Positions 1-4,847 of a stretch of DNA of 8,383 nt are shown piece by piece; positions within the stretch are counted from its first letter, which is position 1, and every line of letters begins with the position of its first letter. This DNA is from Candidatus Pacearchaeota archaeon CG10_big_fil_rev_8_21_14_0_10_32_14. Lineage in GTDB: Archaea; Nanobdellota; Nanobdellia; Pacearchaeales; GW2011-AR1. The position numbers and the translations under genes were made by a program. The notes beneath the pieces were generated by a model. That model saw only the letters and a program-made list of their open reading frames with translations, was not told where the DNA came from and did not search any database. The stretch is from the NCBI GenBank assembly GCA_002763085.1, contig PFCY01000091.1:1-8383 (forward strand). Direction: 5' to 3'.

Positions 1-2
1 CC

Positions 3-285
3 ATCTTGAAAGATGGAGATTTCTTTTTAGTTAAATATAAAGACTATTTCTAGATTAAAATATCTAATCAGTTTCTGTCATAATAATTCCAATATAGTTT
101 ATATTGATAAAACAATTGCTGGAAGTGATTTTGAATTTGACTTGGAAGTAAAAAATAAAAAACAATTTTTAGATATAATAAATGAGTTAAGAGATAAATT
201 TCCAGAAATTAGAGGATGGAAATATCAAACATTAAAAAAATATGATAAGCTTCTTTATTTTCCAAGGAATAATAATACAAAATAA
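3..285 (+). pseudogene. Decayed Lrp/AsnC-type regulator, C-terminal half
   Basis: No intact reading frame exists here, but the frame starting at base 31 is open to a stop at 283-285. It reads as the ligand-binding (RAM/AsnC-type) half of an archaeal Lrp-like regulator. The recognisable pieces are a helix with SRLKYLISFC, a strand with NSNIVYIDKTIAGSDFEFDL, a helix with FLDIINELRDKFPEI, and the family-like ending YDKLLYFP. The homologous reading upstream appears in another frame (bases 3-50, with DGDFFLVKYK), which ends at a stop at 51-53. A frameshift near base 45 therefore probably split the gene. The DNA-binding half would lie left of the window. The last codons run into a TrmB-like remnant, so the 3' end has also been rearranged. 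Family assignment is from pattern recognition of the translation; the frameshift is inferred. It could instead be a free-standing RAM domain, but no start codon fits well. Confidence 0.5.
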
Positions 286-345
286 AGAAGTTGCAATGCA
301 ATGAAAATAATTTTTGAAATATACTGGAAAATGGCGAGGACTTAA
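263..345 (+). pseudogene. Remnant of the 3' end of a TrmB-type regulator gene
   Basis: The last part of this stretch is a degraded copy of the 3' end of the intact TrmB-type gene at 1949-2671. From 287 to 340 it matches bases 2615-2668 at about 44 of 54 positions, with one missing base near 296-297. Read across that frameshift it gives GIIIQNKEVA, then AMKIIFEIYWKMART and a stop at 343-345. The intact gene ends GIIIENSEVASAMKIIFEMYWRMAK. Protein-level similarity begins about base 266, immediately after the Lrp-like remnant ends in YFP, so two regulator 3' ends appear fused by deletion or recombination. It lacks a start codon, the HTH and most of the effector domain, so it cannot encode a working regulator. 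The stop abuts the stop of the convergent gene at 346. Confidence 0.65.
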
Positions 346-660
346 TCAACTCAATCCCAAATCCTTCAAAACTATTTCAATTTCATCATCCATATAATCA
401 AACTTTTTATAATCTAAAAAATCTTTTTTCTCAAGTTCAATCTTCAATTTCTTTTTCAATTCAATCCTAATAGTAGATTTATCATAATCATTGAGATTCA
501 AGCTCAGAGATATCTTCTCAGCTTCTCTAATTAAAATTTGAGCATCTTTTGCATATCTCGAAGAATAGATCTGGTCTTTGTTTACGATACCCCCGATTTT
601 ATGACGTAATGCTATAGCTAAGATATTTATCATCTCTTTGATGTTTTCTTTTTTACCCAT
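346..660 (-). CDS. Small helical partner of the AbrB-nucleotidyltransferase
   Basis: This 104-residue, charged, probably all-helical protein has no signal peptide or membrane segment. I do not recognise a named domain. Visible features are a first helix ending ALRHKIGGI (residues 17-25), a second helix with RYAKDAQILIREAEKIS (35-51), and a lysine-rich third segment KKKLKIELEKKD (69-80) followed by an acidic tail. Its ATG shares one base with the TAA stop of the upstream nucleotidyltransferase gene (TAATG, base 660), and there is no Shine-Dalgarno sequence. It is therefore almost certainly made by translational coupling in the same transcript. The pairing resembles MNT-HEPN toxin-antitoxin operons, but the HEPN signature (R, 4-6 residues, H) is absent, so calling it HEPN is not supported. 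A partner or modulator of the nucleotidyltransferase is the most economical inference. Confidence 0.75.
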   Translation of the reverse strand: MGKKENIKEMINILAIALRHKIGGIVNKDQIYSSRYAKDAQILIREAEKISLSLNLNDYDKSTIRIELKKKLKIELEKKDFLDYKKFDYMDDEIEIVLKDLGLS

Positions 661-1454
661 TATGACATATCAAGTTTTTTGTTTATAGTTTCAAGTTTTA
701 TTTTGATGATAGCTCTAAGCATATTCCTTATTTTGTCGTCGATTTCTTCATTGTTCATTGTATAGTTATATAACGTTTCTCCAAGTATTTTTTTTGTATC
801 CTTATCGATTTCTGAGGGAATTGAATCCTTTTTGTCTAAAAATCTTTGGATGGTGATCAATCTTCTTATAGAATCATATAAGACCCTGCTCGCAACTTTA
901 ACTTTAAGTGTATCCTCAGGCATCATGAGAAGAAATTTTGTATGATTTTTATCGATAACCATCTCGTCAGTGAGTTCAAAATTATTATTTGAAACAAAAT
1001 TGTAGAGCATACTTCTTGTCAAGGGACACTTTTTTATTAAATTGTTGAGGATACTCTCTTTGATGATGATCAGGTGGTATTTCAACTGCAAACTTTGGAC
1101 AAGATGTTCATAAATCCTTTTTTCGACTAATTTTTCATTTATTTTTTCATCACGAAGTACAACGAGAATATCAAGATCATTATAATCTTCATTCTTTGTC
1201 AGAAAAGAACCGATCACAAAAATTTGTTTTATTTCTTTAAATTGATTAATCTCGGCAAAAATTCTCTTGATTATATTTTCTTTAAAAGGTGTTAAATGCT
1301 TAATTGATTTTGAATAAAATAATCTAACTTTCTTCTCAATTATTTTTACTTCAACAATATCGCCAACTTCAAAAGAATGTTCTAATTTCTTTGGAATATA
1401 AATTTGATTGAATCTACTTCCTTTAGATATTGTATGTATAAACTTGGATTTCAT
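660..1454 (-). CDS. AbrB-like domain fused to a nucleotidyltransferase domain
   Basis: This protein has 264 residues from the chosen start. Residues 1-45 look like a SpoVT/AbrB-type swapped-hairpin DNA-binding domain (GSRFNQIYIPKKL, then VGDIVEVKII). Residues about 60-130 form a Pol beta-type nucleotidyltransferase core: strand IFVIGSF, the GS motif at 82-83, and paired metal-binding aspartates D93 and D95 in NDLDILVVL. The third carboxylate expected on a later strand is not evident, since KYHLIII carries H127. Residues about 170-264 are helical. The family transfers nucleotides to small molecules, tRNA or partner proteins; the substrate here is unknown. The ORF extends to an ATG at 1463, but a TATA box at 1476-1483 predicts transcription starting near 1453. 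I therefore prefer the ATG at 1454 as a leaderless start. The gene overlaps its downstream partner by one base. The fused AbrB domain suggests the protein binds its own promoter. Confidence 0.85.
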   Translation of the reverse strand: MKSKFIHTISKGSRFNQIYIPKKLEHSFEVGDIVEVKIIEKKVRLFYSKSIKHLTPFKENIIKRIFAEINQFKEIKQIFVIGSFLTKNEDYNDLDILVVLRDEKINEKLVEKRIYEHLVQSLQLKYHLIIIKESILNNLIKKCPLTRSMLYNFVSNNNFELTDEMVIDKNHTKFLLMMPEDTLKVKVASRVLYDSIRRLITIQRFLDKKDSIPSEIDKDTKKILGETLYNYTMNNEEIDDKIRNMLRAIIKIKLETINKKLDMS

Positions 1455-1467
1455 AATATACATACTT

Positions 1468-1483
1468 AGTACGTACTTATAAA
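1468..1483 (-). promoter_or_regulatory. TATA box and overlapping palindrome of the AbrB-nucleotidyltransferase operon
   Basis: On the minus strand TTTATAAG (1483-1476) is an archaeal TATA-box match. Counting it as -30 to -23 puts the transcription start near 1453, at the ATG at 1454. A perfect 10-bp palindrome, AGTACGTACT (1468-1477), overlaps its downstream edge, where a bound protein would block initiation. An AbrB-domain protein is encoded immediately downstream, so autorepression is a natural inference. Confidence 0.5.
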
Positions 1484-1510
1484 TATTTCTATTTATGATA
1501 ATTATAAATT

Positions 1511-1530
1511 AAAAATAATAAAAAAATTTC
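1511..1530 (-). terminator. Oligo-T terminator after the lipoprotein gene
   Basis: On the minus strand this is a run of seven Ts, then ATTATTTTT, about 55-75 bases past the stop at 1585. It fits the intrinsic oligo-T termination known in archaea. It lies upstream of the next minus-strand promoter. The GC-rich hairpin at 1549-1566 precedes it by about 20 bases, too far for a classical bacterial hairpin/T-tract terminator. Confidence 0.45.
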
Positions 1531-1541
1531 CTAAAATTCGC

Positions 1542-1569
1542 TATCCCACCCGCAGCAAGCTGCGGGATA
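1542..1569. repeat. GC-rich extragenic palindrome, REP-like
   Basis: CCCGCAGC and GCTGCGGG (1549-1566) are perfect inverted arms separated by AA. An outer pair, TATCCC (1542-1547) and GGGATA (1564-1569), offers an alternative pairing. The element stands out from the very AT-rich spacer around it. Its length, GC content and extragenic position resemble REP-type palindromes, but only one copy is present in the window, so repetition cannot be shown. Confidence 0.5.
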
Positions 1570-1584
1570 TAACGATTAAATAAA

Positions 1585-1839
1585 CTAATTGTCCATTTTG
1601 GTATAAATGCACTTTTCGCCTGTCAAATTATTGTAGTATGCAATTCTTGTTCCACTATATCCTGTTAGATTATCTGAGTATCTTTCTATTTTCTCAGCTC
1701 TCTGAGTTAAAAGATAAGGATCAGAAACTGAAAAGTATTCAGATGTCTTATTGACATCATTTCTCGCAACCTCACTACTACAACCAAAAATTGCAGTTCC
1801 TATGATGAAACTCACAAGGTTTTTTCTGATTCTGTTCAT
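1585..1839 (-). CDS. Small putative lipoprotein
   Basis: This is an 84-residue protein with a positively charged N-terminus (NRIRKN), a short hydrophobic stretch (residues 8-19) and IFGC ending at C20, then SS. That resembles a lipoprotein signal peptide, though F at -2 makes the lipobox weak. The remaining 64 residues are polar and aromatic-rich, with NLTG occurring twice (around residues 57 and 71) and a C-terminal cysteine in GEKCIY. I know no family for it. A strong GGAGG ribosome binding site 7 bases before the ATG fixes the start, unlike most genes here. It is divergent from the TrmB-type regulator gene at 1949, and its likely promoter lies within the inverted repeats between them. It may therefore be a target of that regulator (inference). 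The product would sit on the outer face of the membrane. Confidence 0.65.
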   Translation of the reverse strand: MNRIRKNLVSFIIGTAIFGCSSEVARNDVNKTSEYFSVSDPYLLTQRAEKIERYSDNLTGYSGTRIAYYNNLTGEKCIYTKMDN

Positions 1840-1846
1840 GTTTTTT

Positions 1847-1851
1847 CCTCC
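1847..1851 (-). promoter_or_regulatory. Strong Shine-Dalgarno site of the lipoprotein gene
   Basis: GGAGG with a 7-base spacer to the ATG at 1839. It is embedded in ATGGAGGAAAAAA (1853-1841), identical to the 13-mer before the gene at 7766. Here the upstream ATG opens a five-codon ORF whose TGA overlaps the lipoprotein ATG. Confidence 0.7.
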
Positions 1852-1883
1852 ATGTATTTAGTTATAATTCAATAGAAAACAAT

Positions 1884-1913
1884 CTATTTAATAAATAGTC
1901 CACCATTTTGGAC
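1884..1913. promoter_or_regulatory. Two adjacent inverted repeats between lipoprotein and TrmB genes
   Basis: CTATTTA-A-TAAATAG (1884-1898) is a perfect inverted repeat. It is followed, sharing base G1898, by GTCCA-ccattt-TGGAC (1898-1913). Read on the minus strand, the first contains TTTATTAA at about 1893-1886, a plausible TATA box for the lipoprotein gene with a start near 1863. The second ends 7 bases before the TATA box of the regulator gene. Such an arrangement would allow one bound regulator to affect both divergent promoters. Operator function is inferred. Confidence 0.45.
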
Positions 1914-1919
1914 GACAGA

Positions 1920-1927
1920 TTTATATA
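1920..1927 (+). promoter_or_regulatory. TATA box of the TrmB-type regulator gene
   Basis: TTTATATA, taken as -30 to -23, predicts transcription starting at about 1950, within one base of the ATG at 1949. The mRNA would be leaderless. No Shine-Dalgarno sequence precedes the ATG. Confidence 0.6.
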
Positions 1928-1948
1928 ATATAAATTCTAATCTTCCCT

Positions 1949-2671
1949 ATGAATAAAGAACTTGCCCTCAAAGAATATGGTCTTTCGGATAAAGAGATTA
2001 AAGTCTATCTCGAACTTCTCCCCCTCGGAAGTATCAATCTCCAAGAAATAGCAAAAAGAATTGATCTTCCAAGAACGACAATTTACAATACCTTGAACTA
2101 TCTTCAACATAAAGGACTCGTGAGTAAAATTATAATAAAAGGCGTGACCTATTTTGATGCAACCGAGCCAGAAAAATTAATTGAAGACATAAGTCAAAAA
2201 AAAGAACTTCTTCTAAAATCTCTACCCGAATTAAAATCCTTGAAATCAATCATTAAAAAAAATTCCAAGGCAGAAATTTATGAAGGAACGAGAGGTCTAT
2301 CAACAATACTATCCGACATCTTCAAAATAAAACAAGAAGTCTGTTATTTTGGTTCATACTCTCTATCTGTAGAAATTCTTAAACATCAACCAGATCATTT
2401 TAGATTGATACGACTTGAAAGAAAAATCCCTGCGAAGATTGTCATAGATCCTTTCAACGAACCTTCTTTCAAAACAAAAGAATACAAAAAAATAACGAAA
2501 ATGAAATTCCTTCCGTCTCTGAAAGATTTTCCCTGCATGATTTTCATATACGGAGATAAAGTTGCAATTTACACTTTAAAGAATGATCTTGTTGGGATTA
2601 TAATCGAAAACTCCGAAGTAGCAAGTGCAATGAAAATTATTTTTGAGATGTATTGGAGGATGGCGAAATAA
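1949..2671 (+). CDS. TrmB-family transcriptional regulator
   Basis: This 240-residue protein begins with a winged helix-turn-helix (residues about 5-70). Its features are GLSDKEIKVYLELL, the helix-turn-helix IAKRIDLPRTTIYNTLNYL, then the wing GLVSKIIIKGVTYFDA. That organisation is typical of TrmB-type regulators. A charged helix (about 75-105, LIEDISQKKELLLKSLPELK) probably dimerises. The C-terminal domain (about 108-240) contains AEIYEGTRGLSTILSDI, CYFGSYS and IIENSEVASAMKIIF. This is the shorter TrmB-like form without room for the sugar-binding domain of full-length TrmB (about 340 residues), so the effector is unknown. The leaderless TATA promoter supports the start. It is divergent from the lipoprotein gene and ends 3 bases from the convergent stop at 2675. 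A decayed relative of its 3' end lies at 263-345. Local regulation of itself and the lipoprotein is likely but not shown. Confidence 0.93.
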   Translation: MNKELALKEYGLSDKEIKVYLELLPLGSINLQEIAKRIDLPRTTIYNTLNYLQHKGLVSKIIIKGVTYFDATEPEKLIEDISQKKELLLKSLPELKSLKSIIKKNSKAEIYEGTRGLSTILSDIFKIKQEVCYFGSYSLSVEILKHQPDHFRLIRLERKIPAKIVIDPFNEPSFKTKEYKKITKMKFLPSLKDFPCMIFIYGDKVAIYTLKNDLVGIIIENSEVASAMKIIFEMYWRMAK

Positions 2672-2674
2672 TTT

Positions 2675-3037
2675 CTAAGCCGCCTTAGTCTCTACATTTC
2701 CTTCCAATGAAACTTTTCTTTTGACCATATTCGGAAATTTCATAACATACCAAGCTCTATATCTCTCACCATTCTTATGAGCATTTATATCATCAACAAG
2801 TTCTTCACTTGAAACTTCTGCGTCATGTCCAAGTCTATGACTTATAAGATATCTTTCTTTTCCAAACCATAGATCTCTCTGCAAACCCATATAATGATCC
2901 CTATCTTTGTATGTGTATTGATCAAATTGTTTTAACTCTTCATAAGTCATCCCATTTATTATTTCAATAAGTGGTGCGTCAGCATCGGGATTATCAAGAA
3001 TTGCTTTTTCTTCTGGAGTCAAAGGTTTAATTCTCAT
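2675..3037 (-). CDS. Uncharacterised soluble protein with HRLGHDAE motif
   Basis: I do not recognise this 120-residue protein. It has no signal peptide or membrane segment and is rich in charged and aromatic residues. The middle, residues about 30-100, looks conserved in style: MTYEELKQFDQYTYKDRDHY, DLWFGKERYLISHRLGHDAE (56-75), SSEELVDDINAHKNGERYRAWY (77-98). Histidines 48, 67, 71 and 87 and many acidic residues could bind a metal or nucleic acid, but nothing proves it. The ORF can be extended to a GTG at 3049. A TATA box at 3067-3074 predicts transcription from about 3044, so the ATG at 3037 is preferred, with a leader of only about 6 bases. It converges on the TrmB-type gene with 3 bases between the stops, leaving no room for a separate terminator; antisense overlap of the two transcripts is likely. 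Confidence 0.75.
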   Translation of the reverse strand: MRIKPLTPEEKAILDNPDADAPLIEIINGMTYEELKQFDQYTYKDRDHYMGLQRDLWFGKERYLISHRLGHDAEVSSEELVDDINAHKNGERYRAWYVMKFPNMVKRKVSLEGNVETKAA

Positions 3038-3066
3038 TTTATGTATCACTACAAAGTAACAACTTC

Positions 3067-3074
3067 TTTATAAG
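3067..3074 (-). promoter_or_regulatory. TATA box of the gene ending at 2675
   Basis: On the minus strand this reads CTTATAAA. At -30 to -23 it gives a start near 3044, just before the ATG at 3037 and downstream of the alternative GTG at 3049. Confidence 0.5.
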
Positions 3075-3148
3075 CTTTTCGTTACTCTATCCATCTCTTT
3101 TAATGATATACACATCAGTTTTCTGTTTTTATATCTTTCCAATATTGC

Positions 3149-3400
3149 TTAAGATGAGTTATTATTTGAATTATTTTGAATAGGACAAGTTTTAAACTCG
3201 CAATTATTAGATGAATTTCTTCCTACGAAGCTCCCATCCAGACATTCTTTAACCTCTTGTGTGCAAAAATTGTCTTTAGAGATATCATGATTGAACAAAC
3301 TTTGATAGAGTAAATATCCTACACCAGCAATTATCAATGCTAATATAACAGCGAGTACTAAACCGAGAACTTTCGTCACCGCTTTTTTATAATTCATCAT
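3149..3400 (-). CDS. Small membrane-anchored protein with four-cysteine external domain
   Basis: This 83-residue protein has a short lysine-bearing N-terminus (NYKKAVTK), then one long hydrophobic helix (residues about 11-33, GLVLAVILALIIAGVGYLLY), which should anchor it in the membrane. The outer part has cysteines at 46, 53, 67 and 72 in the pattern FCTQEVKEC, DGSFVGR, NCEFKTCP. I recall this C...C.DGS.VGR...CEF..CP arrangement from small exported domains in DPANN archaea and candidate-phyla bacteria; I cannot name the family. Two disulfides are likely if it faces outward. The tail is a low-complexity Asn/Ser run. A TATA box at 3419-3426 predicts a start within a few bases of the two adjacent ATGs (3400 and 3397), so the mRNA is leaderless and either may be used. 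The function is unknown; binding or protease inhibition would be guesses. Confidence 0.75.
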   Translation of the reverse strand: MMNYKKAVTKVLGLVLAVILALIIAGVGYLLYQSLFNHDISKDNFCTQEVKECLDGSFVGRNSSNNCEFKTCPIQNNSNNNSS

Positions 3401-3418
3401 GGATAAAACATTCTTTCC

Positions 3419-3426
3419 TTATTAAA
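3419..3426 (-). promoter_or_regulatory. TATA box of the four-cysteine membrane protein gene
   Basis: On the minus strand this reads TTTAATAA. At -30 to -23 the predicted transcription start is about 3396, at the tandem ATGs 3400/3397. Confidence 0.5.
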
Positions 3427-3442
3427 TATTATCACTTCGATC

Positions 3443-3464
3443 GGTATCTCTGATACCTATAAAG
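3443..3464 (+). promoter_or_regulatory. Palindrome and plus-strand TATA-like box before the structured element
   Basis: GGTATC-tct-GATACC (3443-3457) is a perfect inverted repeat of operator type. It abuts CTATAAAG (3457-3464), which as a TATA box would start a plus-strand transcript near 3487, shortly before the GC-rich structured element at 3499. The palindrome also lies 17 bases upstream of the minus-strand TATA box at 3419-3426, so it could serve either direction. Function is inferred from position only. Confidence 0.35.
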
Positions 3465-3498
3465 AAATTTAATTTTTATTTTTCCTATCTTAATTTTT

Positions 3499-3572
3499 GG
3501 CGAGCGACTTCGTGGTAAGGGGTAAGGTATTGATTGGTGGACGAAGTCGCGAGTTCTTCGGCGAAAGCCGAA
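3499..3572 (+). ncRNA. Candidate structured RNA or extragenic palindromic element
   Basis: This is a GC-rich island in an AT-rich spacer with no reading frame of interest. GCGACTTCGT (3504-3513) and ACGAAGTCGC (3541-3550) can pair as a perfect 10-bp stem around a 27-base loop. That loop opens with a tandem heptamer, GGTAAGG twice (3514-3527). Six bases further on, TTCGGC-GAAA-GCCGAA (3557-3572) forms a 6-bp hairpin closed by a GNRA tetraloop on the plus strand; the minus strand would give a weaker UUUC loop. A plus-strand TATA-like box lies at 3457-3464. There is no clear plus-strand oligo-T terminator after it. It may be a small RNA or a pair of REP-like palindromes downstream of the gene at 3615. 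I recognise no known RNA family. Confidence 0.4.
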
Positions 3573-3608
3573 TTATTGTGGGAATCTATGAAAAATCAAA
3601 ATACCACT

Positions 3609-3614
3609 AAAAAA
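3609..3614 (-). terminator. Oligo-T run directly after the gene ending at 3615
   Basis: Six Ts on the minus strand immediately follow the TAA at 3617-3615, and five more precede it within the last codons. This fits archaeal oligo-T termination. The hairpins at 3504-3572 lie further downstream. Confidence 0.4.
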
Positions 3615-4814
3615 TTACAAAAACTTATCAGAGATATTATTCAATATCTTTAATGGAACATCTCCAAACATCTTGGGTTTATGGACATAAGTAATATCTT
3701 TGTGATTCGCATTAATTATTCTAACATCAAACGGATAATAACTTATGACATCAATATAATCGGATCGAAATGGTTCAGTTGCTCCGTAAATAATTTGTCC
3801 ATTATTTGCACTTTCAACAAATACTTCGCCTATGGTCGGCGAATTTCTATTATTCATAAAAGTCGAACATGAAAATAAAAAATAAGTGTCATAATATCTA
3901 TCATTTTTCATATCTTCAAGTATTGAACTTTTATCATTGAATTCTAAAACTTGAGAGGGATATGAATCGTAGATCGGAACACTAAATAGGCATGGATCTA
4001 ATTGATATAAATGATCAAATATCGGAGGAGATGCTAAATTAAAACCGTATCCAAATAAAAAACTTAAATCTGGGGCAGGAATTGGTTTTTTTCCCATTTC
4101 TCGTGCATCAAAAGTTATATCTTTCCTGCTTCCATGTCCGCATATAAGATTAAAATCAAAATGAACTCCTTCCTTTCTCATTTTATCTCTTGTTTGAAAA
4201 TAGTCCGTATCATAAAACATGACTCTCGCTAGAACATCATAATTTTTGAGAATATTTTTATAGAATTTTATACTATCTGAATTCCAAAATCCAATCTCTC
4301 CAGGATCCCACCGAGGCAGAGAAATGAACGCATTCGGTTTTGGCGTGTCCTCAAAAAAAATATTCTTAGGTTCTATTCCCATAAGATAAAATCTTGAAAG
4401 CGAATACGAATCAAAAGGTAGCTTTGAATTTTTTATAGTTTCTTCTAAAGATTGTTTTGTATAATCCAGAAGCACATTCTCTTCTTCCAAAAAAATAAGG
4501 TCGCTTGCTCGATATGGATAAAATCCAAAATCCTTAGAAAATTCTTTTAATGAAATTAAATCTTGTATTTCAATTCGATTAGAATATAGTGATTCTGAAT
4601 CTTCCTTTGTAAAGACCTCATTTCCTGAAGTATCTTTAATTGAATTAACTTTTTTTATATAAGAATCGTGATTTAATTTCTCTGTTATTTGAGTTTTAGA
4701 ATTTTGGTTCAAATCAATACCATGACTTGATTGTGAATAATTCCATCCATAAACCAAACTTCCGGCTAACCCTAAAGTCAAAGAAACATTTCTTAATTTT
4801 TCGACAAGTCCCAT
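3615..4814 (-). CDS. Putative exported caspase/gingipain-fold (clan CD) peptidase-like protein
   Basis: This protein has 399 residues from the chosen ATG. Residues about 6-24 (KLRNVSLTLGLAGSLVYGW) look like a signal peptide or membrane anchor, so the rest should act outside the cell. Two motifs resemble clan CD cysteine peptidases: a hydrophobic strand into ICGHGS with H227, and a strand into LFSCST with C316. In that clan the catalytic His follows one strand (HG) and the Cys the next (SC). After the Cys, IGEVFVESANNGQIIYGATEPF matches the helix-strand commonly seen in such domains. The 89-residue His-Cys spacing is long and contains an aromatic, proline-rich insert. Residues about 25-190 are unassigned and probably a separate N-terminal region. 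An upstream TTG at 4826 is possible, but the TATA box at 4834-4841 favours ATG 4814. Fold and activity are inferred from two motifs only; an inactive relative or a CHAT-like domain is possible. Confidence 0.8.
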   Translation of the reverse strand: MGLVEKLRNVSLTLGLAGSLVYGWNYSQSSHGIDLNQNSKTQITEKLNHDSYIKKVNSIKDTSGNEVFTKEDSESLYSNRIEIQDLISLKEFSKDFGFYPYRASDLIFLEEENVLLDYTKQSLEETIKNSKLPFDSYSLSRFYLMGIEPKNIFFEDTPKPNAFISLPRWDPGEIGFWNSDSIKFYKNILKNYDVLARVMFYDTDYFQTRDKMRKEGVHFDFNLICGHGSRKDITFDAREMGKKPIPAPDLSFLFGYGFNLASPPIFDHLYQLDPCLFSVPIYDSYPSQVLEFNDKSSILEDMKNDRYYDTYFLFSCSTFMNNRNSPTIGEVFVESANNGQIIYGATEPFRSDYIDVISYYPFDVRIINANHKDITYVHKPKMFGDVPLKILNNISDKFL

Positions 4815-4833
4815 AATCTCACACAAAATCTTT

Positions 4834-4841
4834 ATTTTTAA
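4834..4841 (-). promoter_or_regulatory. Possible TATA box of the peptidase-like gene
   Basis: On the minus strand this reads TTAAAAAT. It overlaps the last bases and 3' edge of leuS. At -30 to -23 the start would be near 4811, within 3 bases of the ATG at 4814. Read-through from leuS is an alternative, since the genes are only 33 bases apart. Confidence 0.35.
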
Positions 4842-4847
4842 GAATTT

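Noticed and set aside
346..660. HEPN toxin call for the partner of the nucleotidyltransferase
   Set aside because: The operon layout fits MNT-HEPN, but no R followed 4-6 residues later by H is present, so only a helical partner is claimed.
3681..3872. Short plus-strand frame opposite the end of the peptidase-like gene
   Set aside because: No promoter or ribosome binding site, and it lies inside the motif-bearing minus-strand gene.
4706..4715. GGTTCAAATC resembling a tRNA T-arm
   Set aside because: It lies inside the peptidase-like gene, and no acceptor, D-arm or anticodon stem can be built around it.
4812..4826. TTG start extending the peptidase-like protein by four residues
   Set aside because: No ribosome binding site supports it, and the TATA position predicts transcription from about 4811, favouring the ATG at 4814.
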